DNA of 44,958 nucleotides from Bacteroidota bacterium (GTDB lineage Bacteria; Bacteroidota; Bacteroidia; NS11-12g; UBA955): NCBI GenBank assembly GCA_016868535.1, contig VGGQ01000004.1, positions 1 to 44,958 of the forward strand, read 5' to 3'. Shown piece by piece: positions 13,714 to 22,590 of this stretch (position 1 is its first letter; each line of letters starts with the position of its first letter). The notes under the pieces were generated by a model. It saw only the letters and a program-made list of their open reading frames with translations, ran no database searches and was not told where the DNA came from. The position numbers and the translations under genes were made by a program.

Positions 13714-15003
13714 TTATAGTTTGTTTTCGTTGGGTGTGAGATTGCCCAGTGCATCCAGTAATAAAATCAGCACACTCCCTTTGGCAGATAAGGATTGCAG
13801 ATGCAGTTGCATCTTTCGGCTGTTCCCTGTCAGGCTGATCATTCTTTCCGGGTTGCACAGGTGAATTTCCAAAGGGTATTTTGGTTGTTGGTAAACGGAT
13901 ACCTGCGGAGCCTGTCCCGCAGGGCTTAGCAGGAGGCAGTTGCCGGAAGGCTCTATTTGTAGGCCCGACATAGAAGTAACAGAAGCTCCCTTTGGCAGTT
14001 GTTTAAGCATTATCTTTTCATTTTCTGAAAATTCCGAACCCAGCCATAGCTGCCATGGTTGCTCTTCAGTATCTTTCTTTTTCTCAGGAAGCCACAGGCA
14101 TGCATTTCCATTAAGCTTGGAAAGAAGGGGATTGCCAGCTTGTCCGGTAAGTTCCGCAATACTGCCAACCATGGGTTTCTGCAGTGCCAGTTGAATGAGG
14201 CTGCCGCCGGCATTTCCGCGGGGTTCATCGGAGCACATCTCACCGCCCGCACTGGATTTCAGAAATGCCTCCAGTTCATTAGCACCTGCGGTAACATCCA
14301 TGGGCATGGTCAATGACCCATTTTGCAGATGCAGTGTTCCGCATAGTGTTGTTTTTTCGGGTATAATCCCTGCGATGCCTATCAACACCTGCGAAGGCTT
14401 TTCATGATTTAACATCTGCATCAAAGACACAGGTTTAATCATGCACTGAACAGAATCGTAATTTACATTTTCTGCGAATTCGGATTTTTCCTTGTTTGGA
14501 TGAATGATGCTCATTGTATAGGCATCTCCCGAAGTGAGCTGATAACTTAAAAGGGCTATTTCGTCGTCCCAGGCGAGGTAAAGGCCAGTATTTAATTCCA
14601 GAAAACGGATATCATTTTTTTCGTCGATAGGGGAACCGGTATACCGCGTCTCCGATACAATATTGCTGAATACTGAAACATCTTCCGGTGCAAACAACAA
14701 TCCCAGTGCCGGGCCCGCAGGTGTTTGCTCGCCAAAAAGCACCATTTTGCAGTGGAGAAGAGGACCGGGTTTCTGTGGGTTGCCCAGTAGCTGTTTCAGC
14801 ATTTTTGGGGGTATGCCAAAACGGGAAAGGGTTTCTGTTTCTTCATCTGAGAGGAAATTTGTGTTGAATGAAATGATAAACGCCGCGTTTTGGGGGACGT
14901 AGCCTGTAAGAGCAGAAGATTTTTTTTGTTTCAGAATCAGATAGCCGGCTAGGCCGAATATCAAGACCAGTGACAGTGCTATCCATACTGTGTGTTTTTT
15001 CAT
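13714..15003 (-). CDS. Membrane-anchored periplasmic protein of unknown function (DUF4836-like start)
   Basis: This 429-aa protein has one N-terminal helix (about 6-26, KKHTVWIALSLVLIFGLAGYLIL) and a large periplasmic part. The opening of the mature region, LTGYVPQNAAFIISFNTNFL, resembles proteins in which P-x-(D/N)-A begins a repeated alpha/beta module (DUF4836-like), but I would not insist on that family. It is followed by the ABC ATPase and permease at 8-nt and overlapping spacing, so it probably works with this transporter, for example as a periplasmic partner. Its C-terminal frame is retained to the ATPase start. Confidence 0.55.
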   Translation of the reverse strand: MKKHTVWIALSLVLIFGLAGYLILKQKKSSALTGYVPQNAAFIISFNTNFLSDEETETLSRFGIPPKMLKQLLGNPQKPGPLLHCKMVLFGEQTPAGPALGLLFAPEDVSVFSNIVSETRYTGSPIDEKNDIRFLELNTGLYLAWDDEIALLSYQLTSGDAYTMSIIHPNKEKSEFAENVNYDSVQCMIKPVSLMQMLNHEKPSQVLIGIAGIIPEKTTLCGTLHLQNGSLTMPMDVTAGANELEAFLKSSAGGEMCSDEPRGNAGGSLIQLALQKPMVGSIAELTGQAGNPLLSKLNGNACLWLPEKKKDTEEQPWQLWLGSEFSENEKIMLKQLPKGASVTSMSGLQIEPSGNCLLLSPAGQAPQVSVYQQPKYPLEIHLCNPERMISLTGNSRKMQLHLQSLSAKGSVLILLLDALGNLTPNENKL

Positions 15004-15046
15004 GCCCTTTGATTTATACTAACTGAATTTTTTGGAAACCTAAATT

Positions 15047-16099
15047 TTATATGTTGGAGGTGATGCGGGTATCAAGTGCATCTCTAAGTCCCATCGACAT
15101 GAGGTTGAAAGCCATTACCAGGGCCATAATGGCCATACCCGGAACCAGCGCCAGATAGGCGTTGTCCAGCACAAGATTACCCAGATGCTCTTTTACCATC
15201 ATGCCCCAGCTGGGTGTGGGCGGAGCAAGCCCCAGACCTAAAAAGCTAAGTCCGCTCTCCAGCAAAATGGCTGCAGCAAAATTGGTGGTAGCCATCACTG
15301 TCAGCGTGCCTTTCAGGTTGGGTAATATGTGTTTTCGCATAATGTAAAAGGGCTTGAAACCTGTAATGATGGACGCCAGAATGAATTCTTTTTGACGCAG
15401 CTGAAGGGTTTGTCCGCGCACCACACGGGCCACTTCCACCCAGGTGCTCAATCCGGTGGCAAGCAATACCTGCCACAGGCCTTTGCCGAAGGCAAAACTC
15501 AGTCCCAGTGCGATGAGCAGGGTAGGTATGGACCAGAAAACAGCAATGAACCACGACAAAACACTATCGGTTCTGCCGCCGTAATATCCGGCCATCATGC
15601 CAATGAGGGTGCCGATAAGCAATGAAATGATTACGCTCACAAGTCCAACCACCAGTGACACACGCGCCCCGATGACAAGTCTGCTCAGCATATCGCGTCC
15701 AAAACGATCGGTGCCCAGCAAAGCGGTTTGGCTGCGTTCAAAGCGTCCTTCTTCATTTACAATCAGGCTGTTTTTATGAACAGCTTGGGTCAAAGTTTCG
15801 GCGTAGGCTATATAATAAACACTGTCCTTAGTTTGTTTGGTTACCTTGCAGGGAATCACCGAACCTTCTGACTGCGCTCCTGTAAAATAGTCTGAGAATG
15901 ATGTTTGTAGGGGCTTTCCGGCTAGTATGTATGTAAAATAAAATCCAGGAGGTTTGTTGGCCAGTTCCGGTATAATTCTGTTGCATTCGCGGGTATTATC
16001 GGGTGTAATGATGTAACCGAGCAGCGCTGGCACTGCAAATATCCCGGTGGTAATAATACCGATTTTAAACGCGGTTTTTTGCCATAGCCTGCGCAGCAT
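15047..16099 (-). CDS. OppC/DppC-type ABC transporter permease with periplasmic insertion
   Basis: This 350-aa membrane protein contains the OppC-family block LLGTDRFGRDMLSRLVIGARVSL, a central five-helix BPD_transp_1 domain, the EAA loop (EVARVVRGQTLQLRQKEFI) that docks to an ATPase, and the GLGLAPPTPSWGMM segment typical of peptide permeases. It differs from E. coli OppC in a periplasmic insertion of about 75 residues between the first and second helices. No OppB, ATPase or solute-binding gene is adjacent, so its partners are elsewhere. Substrates are probably oligopeptides. It is 43 nt upstream of the DUF4836-like gene. Confidence 0.88.
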   Translation of the reverse strand: MLRRLWQKTAFKIGIITTGIFAVPALLGYIITPDNTRECNRIIPELANKPPGFYFTYILAGKPLQTSFSDYFTGAQSEGSVIPCKVTKQTKDSVYYIAYAETLTQAVHKNSLIVNEEGRFERSQTALLGTDRFGRDMLSRLVIGARVSLVVGLVSVIISLLIGTLIGMMAGYYGGRTDSVLSWFIAVFWSIPTLLIALGLSFAFGKGLWQVLLATGLSTWVEVARVVRGQTLQLRQKEFILASIITGFKPFYIMRKHILPNLKGTLTVMATTNFAAAILLESGLSFLGLGLAPPTPSWGMMVKEHLGNLVLDNAYLALVPGMAIMALVMAFNLMSMGLRDALDTRITSNI

Positions 16100-16103
16100 C
16101 TTA

Positions 16104-16111
16104 CAAATGTA
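16104..16111 (-). promoter_or_regulatory. -7 box (TACATTTG) just upstream of the OppC-like gene
   Basis: Read on the minus strand, TACATTTG ends 4 nt before the ATG at 16099, implying a very short or absent leader. No TTG -33 box is evident at the usual spacing. Confidence 0.4.
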
Positions 16112-16187
16112 GGGTTATTGAATTTATCTAAATTATGGTCGGCATAGAAAGAAGTTTGAAGCCATTTCTAATTTAGTGCATGCTACT

Positions 16188-19100
16188 TCAATACCCACCC
16201 AGATTTTTAAACAATAGAGGTTTTGCTTCTTCGGCCGTTAAGCGAAATGCTATCCACTGTTTGGCAAAAAATGTATTTACCCTTGCAGTAATTCTTGCTG
16301 TTTCCCGTTCCGCAGTTTGCAGGGCTGTTTCTGCATTAACGCCGGGTATTCTGGCGCTGCTAATGCCGCTGGCGGCTGCCCCAAGTTGGTCGTTTAACCT
16401 CACTGATACATCTTCATAACCCCTGAAATCTGCGCGCAGCATAAACAAATCTTTCAAAATCGCAATGCTATCTTTGATGGGTTCCACGAGTTTCTTTAGC
16501 CGAACGATGGTACTGTCATCTTCATAGCGTGTCTTCAGCACAATATCAAGGGTTTTTTCCGCCTCTTTTAGCCCTTCGTATGCCTTGTAGGCCTTTTCAG
16601 AAGAGGTTTTCAGTCTTTCCATCATCGCCTTGCGAACTTGCTCTGCACCGGCATCGTATTTTTCCTGCCACGTTTCTTTCACTTCCACCCAGGTGCTGTC
16701 GGCTCCTTTGGCATGGCTGAGTACCAGTTTATACCTGCCGGGTGCCACACGCATGCCTTCCGGCAAGGTTGCATCTTCTTCGGGTGTTCTATGGCTTGGA
16801 AAGTGGAATCCGTCGGCAATGAGGCGCCAGGTAATTCGGTAAATGCCCGCACTGTCTAAGCTGAACTTGTGGGTTCTGATAAGTTTGCCTGTAGTGTCAT
16901 AAACTTTACCCGTAATTTTGGTTTTCTCCCACTTTCCGGTTTTGCTGTTTTTGGTGCCGCTGCAATGGTAGGTAATGTAACTGCCAAAAGGTTTATTTTC
17001 GGCTTCATAGACAGCATCTGCGCCAAATCTTACACCGGCAGGCTGCAGGTAATTGGCCAGATAGCCGTGTGTGGCATTGATAATGCTTAGGTTTTTTGAG
17101 TTGATGTTGTTTTTGGTAAGGTTACCCAAAGCTTTTACATCGTCCAGAATCCATATTCCGCGGCCAAAGGTGCCCACCACCAAGTCGCCTTCGGTTTTTT
17201 GATATTTCATATCTTGGGCAGGTGTTGCCGGAAATCCGGGATACCGGCGCCAGTCTTTGCCTTCATTGAAGCTGATCCACAATCCGTGGTCGGTTCCAAG
17301 GAAAACAGTTTGTTCAAAGCCCGGCAAAGGCAATATGCTGAGGCAATGACCGCTTACCTTGCTGTTGACTAGCATTCGTGACCAGGTTTTCCCAAAATCT
17401 TTGGTTACAAACAGGTAAGGTGTGAAATCGTTGTTGCGGTAATTGTTTGCTACAACCCATGCCTCTCCTGCATTCTGCAGACCTACGTGTATATAGGGTA
17501 TACAGCAGGCTTTGGGCAAGCCGGGTATTTTGGGAGAAAGATTATTCCACGTTTTTCCGGCATCGCGCGTCAACTGAATATTTCCATCGTCCGTGCCCAC
17601 CCAAATCACGGCAGTATCGCTTTCTGCGGGTGCAATGGCAATAATGGTGCAGTGGTTTTCGGCATTGGTAGCGTCTATGGTTAAACCGCCGCTTTGCGCC
17701 TGGTGCATTTTGGATGTGTCGTTGGTGGTCAAATCGCGAGAGATGATGTTCCAAGAACGACCCCTGTCAAGGCTTTTATGCAAATACTGGCTGCCGTAAT
17801 AAACCCCGTTTGCATTTTTTGGATGAATGGCAATGCCCGCGTTCCAGTTGTAGCGCAGATACTGTCCATTGGGGTGTTCCGGCTTGATAAACTGAGTTCT
17901 GCCGCTTTTTAGATCGTACAGAGCTACATTTCCGCCCTGCCACATGGCATATCCGGTGGTGCTTTCGCCCGGAATGGGCACTACATCAAAACCATCACCG
18001 AAAAGCAGTTCCTGCCAGTCGCTGTTGCGAATGCCACCCTGTATCCAGTTGTATCCCGGGCCGCGCCAGCTTCCGTTGTCCTGAAGGCCGCCGTATACAT
18101 GATAGGGAATATCTTCATCCACGTTCACATGGTAGAATTGCCCAACAGGAATGTTCTCGGCAAAACGCCAGTGTTCTCCACCGTCATAGCTGATGTTTAG
18201 TCCGCCATCGTTACCATTGATGAGCATGTTGGGGTTGTCAGGGTGAATGTAAAAAGCATGGTGATCGGGGTGAATACGTCCCCAGTCAGCCAGAATCTGC
18301 CAGGTGCGGCCACCATCCTCGCTGCGTGCCACTTGACTCCAAAGGCTGTAGATGCGGTTCTCATTTTTGGGATCCACATAAATTTCGTTGTAATAGAAAG
18401 GCCTGTTGCCCATATTTTCCTGACTGCTCACCTTGTTCCAGGTGTATCCTCCATCTTGACTGCCGTAAAAATCCAGGGTTTTACTTTCAACGATGGCATA
18501 AACGCGGTTGGTTTTGCTTGCCGAAATGCCAATGCCGATGCGGCCCAGCGTTCCTTCGGGTAAACCGTCTTTGCTGCCCAGTTTCTGCCAGGTTTTGCCC
18601 CCGTCTATGGTCATAAACAATCCACTTCCGGGACCTCCGCTGTTGAAGTGGTAGGGTTTGCGGCGGTATTCCCACATGGCGGCAAATAGTTTGTTGGGGT
18701 TGGACGGATCCATTACCAGTTCGGCACATCCGCTTAGGTTGTTGGTAAACAGCATTCGATTCCAGGTTTTACCACCATCTGTGGTTTTGTAAACACCCCT
18801 TTCTTCGTTAGGACCCCATATGCTGCCCATGGCTGCCACGTATAAGATATCAGGGTTTGATGGGTCAATAATTATGCGGTGAATTGTCCGGGTGGCGGCA
18901 AGACCCATAAAGGTCCATGTTTTGCCGGCATCCAGGCTTTTATAAATGCCTTTTCCGCTATTGTGGCTGTTGCGGGGATTTCCTTCGCCGGTGCCGGCCC
19001 AAACCACGGCCGGGTTACTTTGCTGTATGGCTAGAGATCCAATGCTTCCTACATCGGCTTTGTCAAAAACCGGTTGCCAGGCTGTACCACCATTGTCGCT

Positions 19101-19310
19101 TTTCCAGATGCCGCCGCTGGCTGCCCCGGCATACATAATATTGGTTTGTTTGTTTACCACCGCAATCGATGTAATACGTCCGCTCATGCCGGCCGGGCCG
19201 ATATTGCGAAAGCGAAAAACAGACAACTGGGTTGAGTCAGGGGTGTTTTGCGCTACTATATTCATGGCTGCGGTGCCCGCGCAAACAAGCAAAAATCGGA
19301 TGATTGACAT
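16188..19310 (-). CDS. Secreted BNR/VPS10-like beta-propeller protein
   Basis: The 1040-aa protein has a signal peptide (MSIIRFLLVCAGTAAMNIVAQ), then a long series of BNR/Asp-box motifs S/T-x-D-x-G-x-T-W (SDNGGTAW, SLDAGKTW, TTDGGKTW, TIDGGKTW, SQDGGYTW, SEDGGRTW, TRDAGKTW, TKDFGKTW and others; at least ten) that build sortilin/VPS10-like beta-propellers. The last 250 residues include a beta-rich segment and a helical tail (from about 860). Automatic annotation often calls such proteins glycosyl hydrolases, but no sialidase catalytic Arg triad is evident, so binding is more likely. It has no T9SS sorting domain, so it is probably periplasmic or uses another route. Confidence 0.82.
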   Translation of the reverse strand: MSIIRFLLVCAGTAAMNIVAQNTPDSTQLSVFRFRNIGPAGMSGRITSIAVVNKQTNIMYAGAASGGIWKSDNGGTAWQPVFDKADVGSIGSLAIQQSNPAVVWAGTGEGNPRNSHNSGKGIYKSLDAGKTWTFMGLAATRTIHRIIIDPSNPDILYVAAMGSIWGPNEERGVYKTTDGGKTWNRMLFTNNLSGCAELVMDPSNPNKLFAAMWEYRRKPYHFNSGGPGSGLFMTIDGGKTWQKLGSKDGLPEGTLGRIGIGISASKTNRVYAIVESKTLDFYGSQDGGYTWNKVSSQENMGNRPFYYNEIYVDPKNENRIYSLWSQVARSEDGGRTWQILADWGRIHPDHHAFYIHPDNPNMLINGNDGGLNISYDGGEHWRFAENIPVGQFYHVNVDEDIPYHVYGGLQDNGSWRGPGYNWIQGGIRNSDWQELLFGDGFDVVPIPGESTTGYAMWQGGNVALYDLKSGRTQFIKPEHPNGQYLRYNWNAGIAIHPKNANGVYYGSQYLHKSLDRGRSWNIISRDLTTNDTSKMHQAQSGGLTIDATNAENHCTIIAIAPAESDTAVIWVGTDDGNIQLTRDAGKTWNNLSPKIPGLPKACCIPYIHVGLQNAGEAWVVANNYRNNDFTPYLFVTKDFGKTWSRMLVNSKVSGHCLSILPLPGFEQTVFLGTDHGLWISFNEGKDWRRYPGFPATPAQDMKYQKTEGDLVVGTFGRGIWILDDVKALGNLTKNNINSKNLSIINATHGYLANYLQPAGVRFGADAVYEAENKPFGSYITYHCSGTKNSKTGKWEKTKITGKVYDTTGKLIRTHKFSLDSAGIYRITWRLIADGFHFPSHRTPEEDATLPEGMRVAPGRYKLVLSHAKGADSTWVEVKETWQEKYDAGAEQVRKAMMERLKTSSEKAYKAYEGLKEAEKTLDIVLKTRYEDDSTIVRLKKLVEPIKDSIAILKDLFMLRADFRGYEDVSVRLNDQLGAAASGISSARIPGVNAETALQTAERETARITARVNTFFAKQWIAFRLTAEEAKPLLFKNLGGY

Positions 19311-19428
19311 AAGGCGTAAAATTACGTGTTTTTATTTTACGAAGAAAAGTGGGTCAGTCTGTATTTTTTGATGTTTCAACGAACATAAGCACAGGCGGTT
19401 TGTTATTATTGTTATTTTGCATACCTAA

Positions 19429-20730
19429 ATGTTCAAGAGTGCTCTCATCGGTTTCTTTATTGTTGCTTCTATTATCATTTTTATTGATATTTATGCTTGG
19501 CAGGGGGTTAAACTGCTCACAGCAGGCTGGTCTACAAAGGCAAAAAATGTTTTAAAGTGGAGTTATTGGGGCTGGACTGCTGCAGGGTTTTTCTTTTTCA
19601 TGTTTCTGCGGATGGGACTTTTTGAGGTGTCGCAAACCACAATGCGCATTATCAGCAGTGTGATGTTTGCGGTATTTTTTGCCAAAATATTCTGGTGCGT
19701 ATTTCTGCTGATTGATGATATTGCGCGGTTGTTTCGCTGGATATATGGTCGTTTTGAAGCCAAAACTGAGGCTGTTTCAAAGGAAGGCGGAATTACCCGT
19801 GTTAAATTTCTCAGCTGGATGGGTCTCGGGCTCGGTTCAGCTTTAATAGGCGGCAGCATCTGGGGCATTGCCAAAGGGGCGCACAATTACGTAGTGAGAA
19901 GAAAAACCCTGCAGATTAAGGGTTTACCGGTGGCTTTCGACAGGGTAAAGATTGTTCAGCTCAGCGATATTCACAGCGGCAGTTTCTGGAGTTATGATGC
20001 CATTAAGCGCGGTGTGGATATGGTTTTGGCCGAAAAGCCTGATGTGTTCTTCTTTACCGGTGATCTGGTGAATGACAAAGCGGAAGAAATAGAACCCTGG
20101 CTGGATTTGTTTGGGCAAATTGAGGCTCCGATGGGAAAATTCAGTATTCTAGGCAACCATGACTATGGCGATTACGTGCCATGGCCGGATTACGACCCCC
20201 TGCAGGCAAAATTTGATCAGAAAGAGAAAGGGTATTACCGCACACCCATGCAGCAGCGCAATCTGGATAAATTGTTCAGGTACCACAAAAAGATGGGCTG
20301 GGATTTATTGCTCAATGAACACAGAATGATTGAGAAAGACGGACAAAAACTGAGTGTTTTAGGTGTGGAAAACTGGAGTAACAAAGGCCGTTTTCCAAAA
20401 TATGGCAATCTGGATAAAGCGCTGAAAGGGACGGAAGGCACTATAAAATTATTACTTAGCCACGATCCCAGCCACTGGCGTGAACAGGTGGTGGGGCATC
20501 AGCCGGATATAGTAGTAACTTTTAGCGGACACACCCACGGTATGCAGTTTGGCGTTGATACGCGCTTTTACCGCTGGAGCCCTGTGAAGCTTATATACAA
20601 GGAATGGCTGGATTTATACTCGGAAGGCAATCAGCAATTGTATGTGAACCGTGGTTTCGGCTATCTTGGCTACCCCGGCAGGATTGGTGTGTTTCCGGAA
20701 ATTTCGGTATTTACCTTACTGTCTGCATAA
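19429..20730 (+). CDS. Membrane-anchored metallophosphoesterase (YkuE-like)
   Basis: This 433-aa protein has several N-terminal helices (about 5-25, 43-62, 72-98, 133-150) and a calcineurin-like phosphoesterase domain with all the metal motifs: SDIHSG (179-184), FTGDLVND (209-216), LGNHDYGD (241-248), a later SHDPSHW, and FSGHTHGMQFG. It should hydrolyse a phosphoester such as a lipid phosphate or UDP-diacylglucosamine-like substrate at the membrane, as YkuE/LpxH relatives do; the substrate is not known. It is followed after 6 nt by recX, suggesting cotranscription. A near-consensus -7 box (TATTTTG) precedes the ATG. Confidence 0.88.
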   Translation: MFKSALIGFFIVASIIIFIDIYAWQGVKLLTAGWSTKAKNVLKWSYWGWTAAGFFFFMFLRMGLFEVSQTTMRIISSVMFAVFFAKIFWCVFLLIDDIARLFRWIYGRFEAKTEAVSKEGGITRVKFLSWMGLGLGSALIGGSIWGIAKGAHNYVVRRKTLQIKGLPVAFDRVKIVQLSDIHSGSFWSYDAIKRGVDMVLAEKPDVFFFTGDLVNDKAEEIEPWLDLFGQIEAPMGKFSILGNHDYGDYVPWPDYDPLQAKFDQKEKGYYRTPMQQRNLDKLFRYHKKMGWDLLLNEHRMIEKDGQKLSVLGVENWSNKGRFPKYGNLDKALKGTEGTIKLLLSHDPSHWREQVVGHQPDIVVTFSGHTHGMQFGVDTRFYRWSPVKLIYKEWLDLYSEGNQQLYVNRGFGYLGYPGRIGVFPEISVFTLLSA

Positions 20731-20736
20731 GCTTTT

Positions 20737-21255
20737 ATGCAGTTGTTGTATTTTGCTGCCGTGCAATCCCGTTCAGGTAAACCCAAAACCCGTCCCACAC
20801 TGCAGCAGGCCAGGCTAAAAGCCGAAAAATACTGTGCCTATCAGGAGCGCAGCCAACTAGAGGTAAAAAACAAGCTGCTGAGAATGGGTTTGACGGTTAC
20901 TGAAACCAATGACACATTGGTTGAATTGGTTAGGGATAATTTTATTAACGAAGAAAGATTTGCATTTGCTTTTGCCAAGGGAAAATTAAAAGTTAAAAAA
21001 TGGGGTAGTCGTAAAATTGCGATGGCTTTGAAAAATAAGGGTATAACAGAAAGCCTTATAAAAAAGGTTTTAAAAGATTTAGACCCCCATCAATATATCA
21101 GTGAATTACGATTTAGTATTCAAAAAAAAGCAAAAACAATTAAAGAAAATGATCCATGGAAGCGGGCCGGTAAATTAAAGCAATATTTAATTGGGAGAGG
21201 ATTTGAGCCGGAACTGGTTTTTAGGGAAGTGGATGCGTATATGGAAGAGAATTAA
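20737..21255 (+). CDS. recX: Regulatory protein RecX
   Basis: This 172-aa protein matches RecX: three helical repeats, with AYQERSQLEVKNKLLRMGL, then LVRDNFINEERFAFAFAKGK and the second-module signature KKWGSRKIAMALKNKGI. RecX binds RecA filaments and inhibits or modulates recombinase activity. recA is not adjacent here; instead the gene is 6 nt behind the metallophosphoesterase. A basic N-terminal tail (SRSGKPKTRPTLQQ) is typical of Bacteroidota members. The 3' part is AT-richer than its neighbours. Length is normal. Confidence 0.9.
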   Translation: MQLLYFAAVQSRSGKPKTRPTLQQARLKAEKYCAYQERSQLEVKNKLLRMGLTVTETNDTLVELVRDNFINEERFAFAFAKGKLKVKKWGSRKIAMALKNKGITESLIKKVLKDLDPHQYISELRFSIQKKAKTIKENDPWKRAGKLKQYLIGRGFEPELVFREVDAYMEEN

Positions 21256-21256
21256 A

Positions 21257-21388
21257 TCAGCACCCACAAAACAGCCACTGCCCAAGCATATTGCTGAACG
21301 ATTTATCTAGCAACCATAAAACACCGGGTACAAACACAACGAAGAAACAAGTGAGTATTACGCCTAGTAAAACCCAGTGCCGAAGCAT
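21257..21388 (-). CDS. Small single-pass membrane protein, translationally coupled to the ACMSD gene
   Basis: This ORF is too short for the track. ATG at 21388 overlaps the stop of the decarboxylase gene (TAATG), giving a 43-aa product [20 protein letters not shown]...WLFCGC. Residues about 4-26 form a clear membrane helix and the tail ends in two cysteines. The stop-start overlap and clean hydrophobic pattern argue for a real gene; convergent recX ends 2 nt away, so it uses the space fully. No family is recognised. It might anchor or regulate the decarboxylase, or be an independent small membrane protein. Confidence 0.5.
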   Translation of the reverse strand: MLRHWVLLGVILTCFFVVFVPGVLWLLDKSFSNMLGQWLFCGC

Positions 21389-22419
21389 TACAGAAACAGC
21401 TTTTTATCAAGCCCCAGCCATTCCATGGCGCTCTCGCCCAGCATAATTTGCTTGGTGACATCGGTAATACTGAGCGAACGGATGAGCTCTCCGGGGATAT
21501 CTTCACCAAGCGGGTAGGGGTAATCGGTTCCCATGCAGATGCGGTTTGGTCCCATCAGTTCCATCAGGTATTCCAGCATGTGTGCATCGTGGGTAAGGCT
21601 GTCTACCCAAAATTGCCCCAGGTATTTAGCAGGGTCGTGAGGATTGTCAACAGCCACCAGATCCGGTCTGCAGCGCCAGCCATGCTGAATTCGCCCGAAG
21701 GTTCCAGGAAATGCACCACCACCATGTGCAAATGCAACCCTCAATTTTGGCAGTCTTTCAAAAATTCCTCCAAAAATCATACAACTCATGGCCAGTGCGG
21801 TTTCGGCTGGCATGCCCACTAGCCAGGGAAGCCAGTATCTTGGCATTTTGGTTTTGGCCATCCACCACCAGGGGTGCACAAACAAAGCCATATTCATATC
21901 CTGCATAGCCTCAAATATGGGAAAAAGTTCCGGCTGATTGAGGTTCCAGTCATTGATATGCGAGCCAATCTGTATGCCTTTCAGTCCGATGGCTTTGCAT
22001 CTCTCCAGTTCCTGAATAGCCAAACTCGCATGTTGCATGGGCAGTGTGCCAAGCCCCACAAAACGTTTTGGGTAGCTTTCAACAATTCCGGCAATATGGT
22101 CATTGAGGAATTTGGTAATTTCCAGAGTGTCTTTGGGTTCTGCCCAGTAGCTGAACATTACAGGGATGGTACTTAGCACTTGCACATCTACAGGGTATGC
22201 GTGTGCATCACATTCATGTATGCGTTGCGCGGGATCCCAGTTGTTGCTCTCAATTTCCCTGAACAATTCCCCGTCCATCATCATGCGGGCACAGCAGGGC
22301 TTGTGGTGCTGCAGGCTGATGAATTCACCATATCCAAATTTTGATTTCCAGTCGGGCAGATGCTCCGGGATGATATGGGTATGAATATCAACCGTAAAAA
22401 ATAGCGACGGGTTGTCCAT
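21388..22419 (-). CDS. Aminocarboxymuconate-semialdehyde decarboxylase (ACMSD), amidohydrolase-2 family
   Basis: This 343-aa protein resembles ACMSD along its whole length: metal-binding DIHTHI (H13, H15), the substrate-loop region [87 protein letters not shown], and the metal Asp in [16 protein letters not shown] decarboxylates 2-amino-3-carboxymuconate 6-semialdehyde in the kynurenine route of tryptophan (and in 2-nitrobenzoate) degradation, diverting flux from NAD synthesis. No other kynurenine gene is in view, so the pathway is presumably encoded elsewhere. A perfect -7 box lies 8 nt upstream of the ATG. Confidence 0.9.
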   Translation of the reverse strand: MDNPSLFFTVDIHTHIIPEHLPDWKSKFGYGEFISLQHHKPCCARMMMDGELFREIESNNWDPAQRIHECDAHAYPVDVQVLSTIPVMFSYWAEPKDTLEITKFLNDHIAGIVESYPKRFVGLGTLPMQHASLAIQELERCKAIGLKGIQIGSHINDWNLNQPELFPIFEAMQDMNMALFVHPWWWMAKTKMPRYWLPWLVGMPAETALAMSCMIFGGIFERLPKLRVAFAHGGGAFPGTFGRIQHGWRCRPDLVAVDNPHDPAKYLGQFWVDSLTHDAHMLEYLMELMGPNRICMGTDYPYPLGEDIPGELIRSLSITDVTKQIMLGESAMEWLGLDKKLFL

Positions 22420-22427
22420 GGGTCTTG

Positions 22428-22435
22428 CAAAAATA
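22428..22435 (-). promoter_or_regulatory. -7 box (TATTTTTG) of the ACMSD gene
   Basis: On the minus strand TATTTTTG ends 8 nt before the ATG at 22419, so the transcript would start at or next to the start codon. No clear TTG at -33 is seen. Confidence 0.45.
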
Positions 22436-22526
22436 GGCGATTGATTAAACTTCCCGTAATTTGATTTTTACCGTCATGATCCCAACTATTTGATGAAATG
22501 CCTATATTTTATTTGCGCTAAAATCT

Positions 22527-22534
22527 TATTTTTG
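22527..22534 (+). promoter_or_regulatory. -7 box (TATTTTTG) upstream of the amino-acid permease gene
   Basis: TATTTTTG lies 56 nt before the ATG at 22591. The closest TTG (22513-22515) is only 11 nt away, so the -33 element is uncertain. Confidence 0.4.
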
Positions 22535-22590
22535 CACGCTATACTGAGTCAGATAGTCTCTGAAAAAGAGGTCAGGCACACAGGGTATAC

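Noticed and set aside
13706-13858. Upstream 51-residue extension of the ABC ATPase in the track
   Set aside because: It lies inside the 3' end of the preceding gene, lacks the family's usual start, and a TTG 8 nt after that gene's stop fits homologues better.
11505-13864. Plus-strand ORFs of up to 198 aa within the ABC operon
   Set aside because: All are antisense to genes with full-length family motifs (acetyltransferase, permease, ATPase).
16188-19310. Sialidase/glycosyl hydrolase catalytic activity of the BNR protein
   Set aside because: BNR motifs alone indicate a beta-propeller; I saw no arginine triad or nucleophile pattern to support catalysis.
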